Assembly: GCA_035578005.1 (NCBI GenBank)
Contig: DATJYK010000239.1
Coordinates: 1 to 30,212, forward strand
Direction of reading: 5' to 3'
Source of the DNA: Gp13-AA77 sp035578005
Lineage (GTDB): Bacteria; Acidobacteriota; Terriglobia; UBA7540
DNA: 30,212 bases
Positions 15,256-22,664 of this stretch are shown piece by piece (positions within the stretch are counted from its first letter, which is position 1; each line of letters starts with the position of its first letter). Under the pieces are notes generated by a model. It did not search any database and was not told the origin of the DNA. It saw nothing but the letters and a program-made list of their open reading frames with translations. The position numbers and the translations under genes are program-made.

Positions 15256-17961
15256 GTGAACGCGAACTTTGGACTCAGGCGCAAACTTTTGCTTTTTTTG
15301 ACACTCGCTCTGTGGGAGTGCCCGATAGCCTTTGCCTCGGGCCCTGCAGCGCCCAGTGGTCTCACCTGCGAATACCTCACCGACCCGCTCGGGATCGATG
15401 TGCTTCAGCCTCGATTCGCATGGGTTCCAAGCCACAGCCAACGCGGACAGCGGGAGACCGCCTATCAAATTCTGGTGTCAGGGACGCTTGACGCTCTGAA
15501 CAAGGATCAAGGCGACCAGTGGGATAGCGGCAAGACGGCCTCCAGTGACTCGATTCAAGTCGCCTATCAAGGTGTTGCTCTGAGGAGTGGGCACACCTAT
15601 TACTGGAAGGTTCGGTTCTGGGACAACCAGGACCAGGCCAGCAGTTACAGCGCACCTGCGATGTTTGAAGTGGGTCTACTTTCACCCCATGACTGGCAGG
15701 GTGAGTGGATCACGGGCCACGAGCTTCGGAAAGAGTTTCATCTGGAAGGCAGGGTTGCGCGCGCGCGGCTCTACGTAACGGCGTTGGGGTACTACGAGGT
15801 TCATCTGAATGGTGAGAAGGTGGGTGACAACGTTCTTGACCCCGCCTGGACGGATTTTCATAAGCGCGCCCTCTATTCCACCTACGATGTGACGCACCAG
15901 CTCCAAACGGGCACCAACGTGATCGGCGCCATGCTGGGCGGCGGCTGGGCCACCCTGGGGACGGGTACGCTCGGAGGAAAGCCTTATTACCCGCAGCCTG
16001 CCCTGCTGTTGCAACTGAACGTCGATCTGGACAACGGAAAGAGTGTCAGCGTGGCGAGCAGCACGTCCTGGAAAACAGCGCGCGGACCCGTCGTCAGCGA
16101 CAGCGTTTATGACGGTGAAGTTTACGACTCGCGCGAGGAAACTCCGGGGTGGGACCGCGCCGGCTTTGACGATTCCGCTTGGCAGTCTGCGCAGACGATG
16201 ACGGGCTGGAGTGGCTTGCTTTCAGCCCAGATGATGCCGCCCATTCGCGTGGTTGACTCCATGGTGCCGGTGAAACTGCTGAACCCGAAGCCAGGAATCT
16301 ACGTTTACGACCTGGGGCAGAACATCAGCGGTTGGGCTAAACTGCGCGTCAAAGGTCCGCGCGGGACAGCCGTCACGTTGAGATTTAGCGAGGTCGCCGA
16401 TCCCGACGGGATGATCGACACCCAAAACCTCCGCGAGGCCAAGCAACGCGACATCTATGTTCTACGGGGTGAAGGCGACGAAACCTATGAGCCGCACTTC
16501 ACCTATCACGGTTTTCGTTACGTGGAAGTTGCGGGATTCCCAGGCGTTCCCAGTCTGGACTCCATCCGCGGTCGCGTGGTCCACAGTTCGGTACAGACTA
16601 TCGGCAGCTTCACGGCGTCGAAACCCATCCTTAATGACATTCAACGTCTCATCCGCTGGACGCAGCTTAACAACCTGATGAGCATTCCCACCGACTGCAA
16701 CCAGCGGGACGAGCGTGAAGGCTGGATGGGCGATGCCCAGCTTTCGGCCGAAGAAGCCATGATGAACTTCGACATGGCTGCTTTCTACACGAACTTCGTC
16801 CGCAACATTCGCGACGACCAGGCGGCGGACGGCACTCTTTCGGAAACCGTTCCCGAGAAGTTCGGCAATCGGCCCGCCGACCCCGGATGGGGCACCGCGT
16901 ATCCGCTCATCTGTTGGTACATGTGGCAGCAGTACGGCGACCGGCGCATTCTGGAGGAGAACTATGAGGGTCTGAAGAAGTACGTAGAATTCCTGCGCAG
17001 CCGCGCACCCGACAACGTTCTTCGCTTCGACTTGAACGGCGATTGGGTCGCGACCGTGGAGACGCCGGGCGAGGTGATTTCGGATGCGTACTACTTCTAT
17101 GACGTCACCGTGCTCGGCAGTATCGCCAGGGTTCTGGGCAGGGCCGACGACGAACGGTCGTATGACGTTCTGGCCGGCCAAATCAAAGATGCGTTCAACA
17201 GGAATTTCTTCGACGCCAAAACCGGGCAATACGGTGGCGGCACCCAGACCGCAAATGCGATGGCGCTTTTCCTGGGTCTCGTGCCTGAAAAAGACATCGG
17301 CAACGCCTCGTTTTACCTCGAGCGGGATCTGCTTGACCATCACAACAACCATCTCACCACCGGCATCATTGGCACGAAATATCTGATGCCGGCGCTCACC
17401 GCTACTGGCCGCAGCGACATGGCCTATGACCTGGCCGTGCAGACCACGTATCCGAGCTGGGGATACATGCTGGAAAAAGGAGCCACGACAATCTGGGAGC
17501 TTTGGCAGGATAACAACCGGCCTGCCATGAACTCGCACGACCATCCTGCGCTCGGCAGTGTTGGTGCCTGGTTCTATCGGGCGCTCGGCGGCATCGATCA
17601 GCAACCCGGTACACAAGGCTATGAGCACCTGCGGATCGCCCCCCAGATGGTCAAGGATCTCCGGTGGGCGAGTGCCGGCATCAGTACTGAACGAGGTCTC
17701 GTATCTTCTTCATGGGCCCATCATGAATCAGAGACTACGCTGGACGTGACGGTTCCCGTAAGCAGCGACGCGGAAATCGTTATTCCTGAAGACCCACAGT
17801 GGTCAGAATCTGCGTTACTGGAAAGCAATCATACGATCTTCGACAACGGCAAGTTCGCAGCGGGCGACGAAGGCGTTTTGGGGGCACACAAGCAAGGCCA
17901 CACGTATATAGTGAGAGTGGGCTCAGGCCACTACAATTTCCAGCTCAAGGGCCAATGGTGA
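15256..17961 (+). CDS. GH78 alpha-L-rhamnosidase
   Basis: Exported glycosidase of 901 residues that should remove terminal alpha-L-rhamnose from polysaccharides or glycosides by inversion. The signal peptide is at 1-29 (GLRRKLLLFLTLALW). A fibronectin-like domain follows (about 30-145), then the rhamnosidase N domain (about 150-330), the Bac_rhamnosid domain (about 340-450), the (alpha/alpha)6 barrel (about 460-800) and the C-terminal beta domain. The hallmark DCNQRDEREGWMGDAQ carries D480, the likely general acid E486 and D493; GATTIWELWQ carries the likely base E748. Length is typical of the family. The start is the GTG at 15256, with GGAAG eight bases upstream; a GTG at 15238 is in frame but lacks a ribosome binding site. 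The gene begins 41 bases after the beta-helix gene. Confidence 0.93.
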   Translation: MNANFGLRRKLLLFLTLALWECPIAFASGPAAPSGLTCEYLTDPLGIDVLQPRFAWVPSHSQRGQRETAYQILVSGTLDALNKDQGDQWDSGKTASSDSIQVAYQGVALRSGHTYYWKVRFWDNQDQASSYSAPAMFEVGLLSPHDWQGEWITGHELRKEFHLEGRVARARLYVTALGYYEVHLNGEKVGDNVLDPAWTDFHKRALYSTYDVTHQLQTGTNVIGAMLGGGWATLGTGTLGGKPYYPQPALLLQLNVDLDNGKSVSVASSTSWKTARGPVVSDSVYDGEVYDSREETPGWDRAGFDDSAWQSAQTMTGWSGLLSAQMMPPIRVVDSMVPVKLLNPKPGIYVYDLGQNISGWAKLRVKGPRGTAVTLRFSEVADPDGMIDTQNLREAKQRDIYVLRGEGDETYEPHFTYHGFRYVEVAGFPGVPSLDSIRGRVVHSSVQTIGSFTASKPILNDIQRLIRWTQLNNLMSIPTDCNQRDEREGWMGDAQLSAEEAMMNFDMAAFYTNFVRNIRDDQAADGTLSETVPEKFGNRPADPGWGTAYPLICWYMWQQYGDRRILEENYEGLKKYVEFLRSRAPDNVLRFDLNGDWVATVETPGEVISDAYYFYDVTVLGSIARVLGRADDERSYDVLAGQIKDAFNRNFFDAKTGQYGGGTQTANAMALFLGLVPEKDIGNASFYLERDLLDHHNNHLTTGIIGTKYLMPALTATGRSDMAYDLAVQTTYPSWGYMLEKGATTIWELWQDNNRPAMNSHDHPALGSVGAWFYRALGGIDQQPGTQGYEHLRIAPQMVKDLRWASAGISTERGLVSSSWAHHESETTLDVTVPVSSDAEIVIPEDPQWSESALLESNHTIFDNGKFAAGDEGVLGAHKQGHTYIVRVGSGHYNFQLKGQW

Positions 17962-18038
17962 TGAGAGGTATCGCGCAGGCAGGGGGCAGGTGATGCGAAT
18001 GCCGTGTCCCACTCCATTGTTGACAATATTCTGTATTC

Positions 18039-18158
18039 GCCCCCTCACCCCCGGCCCCACTCCCCCAAGGGGGCGAGGGGTGGACTTCATCCAACAGAAA
18101 CTTCGAAGCTTGTTCTCCCCTCGCCCCCTTGGGGGAGAGGGGCCGGGGGTGAGGGGGC
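18039..18158. repeat. 120-bp inverted repeat (CCCCCTCACCCCCGGCCCC family)
   Basis: Arms of 42 bases at 18039-18080 and 18117-18158 are reverse complements with a single mismatch, around a 36-base centre. Each arm itself contains the small palindrome CCCCCAAGGGGG. This is the pattern of a dispersed palindromic element rather than coding sequence. The right arm runs into the N-terminus of the PQQ-dehydrogenase gene and contains its likely ribosome binding site and GTG start. Confidence 0.9.
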
Positions 18159-19984
18159 ATCAACGCTCAGCAATTAGCCGGGACAGGAAACTGGCTGTAT
18201 GGAGGCGATGTCTTCTGGCGTTTTTCGGTTGCGTTCTCAGCATACCCCTCCAGGCAGGTCAGTTCCCGGATGGCGCCGAGATTTTCAAGCGGCAGTGCGC
18301 GCTATGCCACCGCACCGAAAGCGGAACGCGTGCTCCGGCCCCAGCGGTTCTGCGAGCGTTGCCGCAAGATAACATTTTGCGGGCTCTCGAGGACGGGTTG
18401 ATGAGAGACCAAGGGGATCTCCTCAACGAAGCAGAACGTCAGGCAGTGGCCCGATATTTGGGGAAGCCGACAGCCAACGTCGAGAAGCTCAGCGGATTTT
18501 GTTCCGGACAGGATCCGTGGGTCGAGAACGCTGCGGGATGGAACGGATGGAGTACGGGAACGGCCAATCACCGCTTTCAGCCTGCTGAAGTCGCTAGGCT
18601 CGAAAAGGCGGACGTACCGCGCCTCAAGCTGAGGTGGGCGTTTGGTTACACAGGAGCGTCGGCCATCAACTCTCAGCCTACCCTCTTCGCCGGCCGCGTA
18701 TTCACCAGCACCGAGGACGGCACCGTCTATTCGCTCGACGCGCGCAGCGGGTGCATTTATTGGACCTTTAAGGCTCCGGTTGGCGCGCGTGCCGCCGTGG
18801 TGATTGATCCTGCCTACGGGCTTGCCTTCGTCGGTGACACCACAGGAACCCTTTGGGCGTTGGAGGCGAAAACTGGGAAGGTGGTGTGGAGCAAGCGCGT
18901 CGACAGCCACGTGGGAGCGAAGATTACCGCCGCACCGCTGCTGCTCGAAGGTGCCCTCTATGTTCCGGTTTCATCCGACGAGGAAGGGCGGGCGACAAAT
19001 CCGCATTATGCGTGCTGTACTTTCAGAGGGAGCGTGGTCGCGCTCGATGCTAAGACCGGGAACTCGATCTGGAAAACTTACACGATTCCGGAAGAGGCCC
19101 GTCGGGTGGGTACGAACCCCGTCGGTGTTCCGATTCTCGGTCCTTCCGGCGCCTCCGTCTGGTCGACTCCGACGGCCGACTTGAAGCGTCACGCGATCTA
19201 CGTTGGAACCGGCAATAGTTACAGCGACGTGGCCGATCCTAACTCGGACGCCGTCATTGCCTTTGACATGGCAACCGGGAGGCGATTGTGGTCGCGCCAA
19301 CTTACCGCAAGCGACCGCTGGAACTGCGCTTGCCTCATTAAAGATATCCAAAACTGCCCTCCGCAGGCCGGCGATGACTACGACTTTGGGTCTCCTCCCA
19401 TGCTGATTTCCACGGATGCTGGCCGCGATCTGCTCGTCATAGGGCAGAAGTCGGGCGTGATTCACGCCCTCGATCCAAATCACAGGGGCGAGATCGTTTG
19501 GCAAACACGTATTGGAAAGGGCGGGCCACTCGGGGGAATCGAATGGGGCGGCGCTACGGACGGTAAGCTCGCCTACTTTCCGGTTTCAGACTGGCACGAT
19601 TCGCACCCTGAAGAGGGCGGCGGTCTCTTCGCGCTGCGCGTCGCCACCGGCGAGAAAGCTTGGTACGCACCCCCCGCCAAACCCGCTTGCGTCAAGCTGC
19701 CCGGATGTAGCCAGGCGCAGTTCACTCCGCCCACCGCCATCCAAGGGGTGGTCTTCGTGGGCTCGCAGGACGGCCACCTGAGGGCCCATGACACCGCCGA
19801 CGGAAAGGTCCTTTGGGACTTCGACACCGTTCGGGATTTTGACAGCGTCGACGGTATTAGTGCTCACGGTGGGTCCATCGGCGCGCCGGGTCCCACCATC
19901 GCGAATGGTATGGTATTTCTGGATGCAGGGTACGGAGGGCTGCACGGCAATGCACTTCTCGCCTTTTCGGTGGATGGCAGATAG
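18149..19984 (+). CDS. Cytochrome c/PQQ beta-propeller dehydrogenase (polyvinyl-alcohol-dehydrogenase-like)
   Basis: Periplasmic quinoprotein of about 611 residues, expected to oxidise an alcohol or sugar with PQQ and pass electrons to its own haem. A signal peptide (about 14-37, VWRRCLLAFFGCVLSIPLQAG) precedes a short cytochrome c domain with CALCH at 50-54. An eight-bladed PQQ-type propeller follows (about 125-600) with repeats such as GTVYSLDARSG and GSVVALDAKTGNSIW. Vicinal cysteines C289-C290 (YACCTFRGS) recall the disulfide next to PQQ in quinoprotein alcohol dehydrogenases. The cytochrome-first order resembles polyvinyl alcohol dehydrogenases, but the substrate here is unknown. Translation probably starts at the GTG at 18149 inside the palindromic repeat, with GAGAGG upstream; a longer frame to 17990 would only translate the repeat. 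It overlaps the next gene by 11 bases. Confidence 0.85.
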   Translation: MRGHQRSAISRDRKLAVWRRCLLAFFGCVLSIPLQAGQFPDGAEIFKRQCALCHRTESGTRAPAPAVLRALPQDNILRALEDGLMRDQGDLLNEAERQAVARYLGKPTANVEKLSGFCSGQDPWVENAAGWNGWSTGTANHRFQPAEVARLEKADVPRLKLRWAFGYTGASAINSQPTLFAGRVFTSTEDGTVYSLDARSGCIYWTFKAPVGARAAVVIDPAYGLAFVGDTTGTLWALEAKTGKVVWSKRVDSHVGAKITAAPLLLEGALYVPVSSDEEGRATNPHYACCTFRGSVVALDAKTGNSIWKTYTIPEEARRVGTNPVGVPILGPSGASVWSTPTADLKRHAIYVGTGNSYSDVADPNSDAVIAFDMATGRRLWSRQLTASDRWNCACLIKDIQNCPPQAGDDYDFGSPPMLISTDAGRDLLVIGQKSGVIHALDPNHRGEIVWQTRIGKGGPLGGIEWGGATDGKLAYFPVSDWHDSHPEEGGGLFALRVATGEKAWYAPPAKPACVKLPGCSQAQFTPPTAIQGVVFVGSQDGHLRAHDTADGKVLWDFDTVRDFDSVDGISAHGGSIGAPGPTIANGMVFLDAGYGGLHGNALLAFSVDGR

Positions 19985-21449
19985 ATCTCTCCGACAGGTC
20001 GATAACCGTCCGAGCAAAAATGGAACGCCCTTTACTGGCTCAGGTCGCAACGCTCGGTTGCTCAGGGGTCTTCTGATCCCGCTCCTCCCTTTTTTGGTGT
20101 CGGCAAGGCTTGCTGGCCCCGCGGCACTTTCCGAAGTGGAATCGCTCGACCCCTGCCTCCGAAGTTCGCAGCTTATCCAACTGGCAAAGTCACTGGCTTC
20201 AACTCCTGGCGTCGGAGATTCATATGACGCTGCCGTAGCCCTAGCGCTTGGCGGTGGACAGCGGGGCGTCAGGACTCTCAGCTCCTTCGAAGAAAATCGC
20301 TATTTCGTATACGCCAGCGGCAGCGCAGGCCCTGGCGTGATCCGGCGCCTGGTTATTCTGAAGCCGTCAGTCTTTGTGATTGACGACGAAGCGCAACAAG
20401 GGTCTCGCACCGTGATGTGCTTACGTTCTGACAACTCGCCTTCAATCTCGGCCGAAGGCGTTCGCCTAATGGAAGACGGTAGTGAAATTTTGTGGGAAAG
20501 CCCGCAGCCGCAGCAAGTGACTTACAACGCGGTTCATCAGCAGGAACCCGCGGCTGGAGGATACCGCGTGGAGGCTGCATTTCAAGCAAGCCCGTACGCA
20601 AGCCGCTCTCTTAGCGTGTTCCAGGTCTCGGACAAGGGCTCAAACAATCCCACGGTGGATGCGAAGCTCGTGCCCGCTCGGGATGTTTGGGAGCTGACTG
20701 TGCCTGCGGACGAGCGAATCATGCGTCTTTGGCTTCCAACCGCATCGGGAGGGGCAGGCGAGATTGCAGTTTCTACAGCAACCGGCAACACGCTTGTGGA
20801 ACGCGAGCCCCTTCCGTCCGGCATTCTTCCGCATGGACCCGAGGGAAACCCTTTGCTCGAAAGTTGGGACGCCGATTATCGTGGCGCGAAGCCTCCAGCG
20901 TGGGACATCGGGCAACCCGCCGATGAGCTTCAGAAAGTGGTGAACCAGGGCACAGTGGCCAAGTGCCGGGCCGTAGACCTGTGCTGTGGCTCGGGAACCG
21001 ACGCCGTCTTTCTGGCAGCTCACGGATTTGACGTGACCGCGATCGATGTGGCGCCAACCGCGCTCGCGCAGGCTAAGCAGAAGGCTGAAAAAGCCGGGGT
21101 CTCAGTGCGATGGGTTTTGGCCGACGTGCTAAACCCGCCCACCCTCGAGCCTTTCGATTTTCTGTACGACCGCGGCTGCTATCACGTGGTTAGGGATCAG
21201 AACCTGACCGCATATCTTGAAACGATTCGGCGCATTTCGCGGCCCGGGTCGCAGTTTCTTCTGCTCTCCGCCCGGCGTGAGGAGCAAGCGGCGGCGGGTT
21301 CACCGGGCGTAACGGAAGAGGAACTTCGATACGACTTTCTTCCGCTGTTTGACGTTGAGTGGCTTCGGGCGATCAAGCTGCAGAGCAACGAGCCCGGGAG
21401 CAGCCCTCTCGGTTGGTGCGCGCTACTGCGAAGGAGTGCCAAGCCGTGA
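19974..21449 (+). CDS. Fusion of a beta-rich, heparinase-II/III-C-like domain and a class I SAM methyltransferase
   Basis: Protein of 491 residues with two unlike parts. A hydrophobic segment at about 29-48 (LLRGLLIPLLPFLVSARLAG) could be a signal or membrane anchor. Residues of about 60-285 are beta-rich and recall the C-terminal domain of heparinase II/III-type proteins (NRYFVYASG, VILKPSVFVIDDEA); this resemblance is weak. From about 297 a class I methyltransferase begins (WDADYRGAKPPAWDIGQPADEL) with motif I VDLCCGSGTD at 334-343, the acidic VTAIDVAPTAL, and FDFLYDRGCYHVV. No lyase catalytic region is present. A methyltransferase behind an export signal would lack SAM, so either the segment is not cleaved or the fusion is degenerate. 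The ATG overlaps the upstream stop by 11 bases; the stop shares GTGA with the next start, so the three genes are coupled. Confidence 0.7.
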   Translation: MADRSLRQVDNRPSKNGTPFTGSGRNARLLRGLLIPLLPFLVSARLAGPAALSEVESLDPCLRSSQLIQLAKSLASTPGVGDSYDAAVALALGGGQRGVRTLSSFEENRYFVYASGSAGPGVIRRLVILKPSVFVIDDEAQQGSRTVMCLRSDNSPSISAEGVRLMEDGSEILWESPQPQQVTYNAVHQQEPAAGGYRVEAAFQASPYASRSLSVFQVSDKGSNNPTVDAKLVPARDVWELTVPADERIMRLWLPTASGGAGEIAVSTATGNTLVEREPLPSGILPHGPEGNPLLESWDADYRGAKPPAWDIGQPADELQKVVNQGTVAKCRAVDLCCGSGTDAVFLAAHGFDVTAIDVAPTALAQAKQKAEKAGVSVRWVLADVLNPPTLEPFDFLYDRGCYHVVRDQNLTAYLETIRRISRPGSQFLLLSARREEQAAAGSPGVTEEELRYDFLPLFDVEWLRAIKLQSNEPGSSPLGWCALLRRSAKP

Positions 21450-22642
21450 GGTCCGGCAGTCACATCATGCCGCAGGCTCATGGCGGCCTAGTTCTTGCCT
21501 TGATTCCCGCCTTGCCTCTTCTCGCGACGCAGCTCGCTTGCGCCCAACTGCAGTCCGGCGCTACTGGCGTGGAGGTTCTCCTCAGCCAAGCAAGCGCCAT
21601 GGAGCAACGCAAGGATTACGTCGGCGCCGAGAAAGCTTACCGCCAAGCCCTGCAAGCTGCGCCCGACGACCCGGAAATCCTCATGAGGCTAGGCGTCGTA
21701 TATCAAATGGACCTCAGGTATGACGACTCGCTTGAAGCCTTCCAACAAATTCTGAAACGCGCGCCGCGCTATCCGGGTGCCAACCGTTTGATGGGAATCT
21801 CATATTTCGGGTTGAACCGCTTCGCCGAAGCCGAGAAGTCCCTTCGCGGGGAGCTGGTGGCAAATCCCAAGGATCGTGAAGCCCGCTACTACCTGGCGCT
21901 TGATCTGAACTCGCTGGGCCGGATCGCCGAAGCCATACACGAACTGGAAACCCTTGTTGCAGACGATCCCAAGGATGCGCCGGTTTTATACCAGCTCACT
22001 CTCTATTACAAGGCGGCAGCGGAGCAAGCGGCGCACCGGTTGAACGAACTGAGTCCTGACTCAGAGTGGACGCACGCGCTGAAGGCACAGGTGCTGGAGG
22101 ACCAGCAACAAACGGACGCAGCGATCCGTGAGTTCGAAGAGGTGTTGCGGAAGAACCCCGGCTTTCCGGGAATACACTTCGGATTGGGCCAGGCCTACTG
22201 GATCAAGAAGGACTTGGTACACGCTCAGGAGCAACTCACCCTGGCGTTGCAGGAAGATCCCGAGCAGCCTCTCGCCAACTACTACCTCGCGGATTTGCTC
22301 ACCGACAACAAGCAATTTCAAGACGCCATTCCTCACCTTCGGATTACGATCGCCGCGTATCCCCAGATGACCCGGGCTTACTTTCTGCTCGGAAAGTGTT
22401 ACGCCGGCACGGGAAATCCGCAGGCAAGTCTCAAGGCCTTTGACAAAGCCCTCGCGCTTGATCCCAACTCGAAAGACGTTCACTATCAGCTCTATGAGTT
22501 GTACGCCCGCCTGGGCGAGAAGACGGAAAGCCAAAAGCACCTGGCACTTTTCGAGCAATTAACAAAACAGGGCCAAGAGAACGACAGGACCTTGCTCCAA
22601 AAACTGCAGGAGAAATCAGCGGCGTCAAAGGATGACAAATGA
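21446..22642 (+). CDS. Secreted tetratricopeptide-repeat protein (paralogue of 5607-6788)
   Basis: Exported TPR scaffold of 398 residues. The signal peptide occupies about 1-33 (GGLVLALIPALPLLATQLACA) and about nine TPR units follow, such as DYVGAEKAYRQALQAAPDD and YFLLGKCYAGTGNPQASLKA. I chose the GTG at 21446: AAGGAG lies nine bases upstream, and the start overlaps the previous stop as GTGA, a common coupling arrangement. The ATG at 21467 is the alternative. Its central and C-terminal repeats match those of the minus-strand TPR protein in order and wording (FPGIHFGLGQAYW and HLALFEQL), so the two are paralogues. No catalytic domain is present; it may organise the exported enzymes, but that is inference. 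Confidence 0.87.
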   Translation: MRSGSHIMPQAHGGLVLALIPALPLLATQLACAQLQSGATGVEVLLSQASAMEQRKDYVGAEKAYRQALQAAPDDPEILMRLGVVYQMDLRYDDSLEAFQQILKRAPRYPGANRLMGISYFGLNRFAEAEKSLRGELVANPKDREARYYLALDLNSLGRIAEAIHELETLVADDPKDAPVLYQLTLYYKAAAEQAAHRLNELSPDSEWTHALKAQVLEDQQQTDAAIREFEEVLRKNPGFPGIHFGLGQAYWIKKDLVHAQEQLTLALQEDPEQPLANYYLADLLTDNKQFQDAIPHLRITIAAYPQMTRAYFLLGKCYAGTGNPQASLKAFDKALALDPNSKDVHYQLYELYARLGEKTESQKHLALFEQLTKQGQENDRTLLQKLQEKSAASKDDK

Positions 22643-22664
22643 GGGCGGTCAGGAGACGAGGATC

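Noticed and set aside
16462..17628. Long minus-strand open frame (388 codons)
   Set aside because: It covers the catalytic domain of the GH78 gene in antisense and has no recognisable domain.
18018..18025. Third operator copy around TTGTTGACAA
   Set aside because: It contains TGACA but lacks the partner TGTCA half-site at the required seven-base spacing.
17990..18148. N-terminal extension of the PQQ-dehydrogenase reading frame
   Set aside because: It translates the palindromic repeat (Pro/Gly/Arg-rich) ahead of the signal peptide, so the coding start is placed at 18149.
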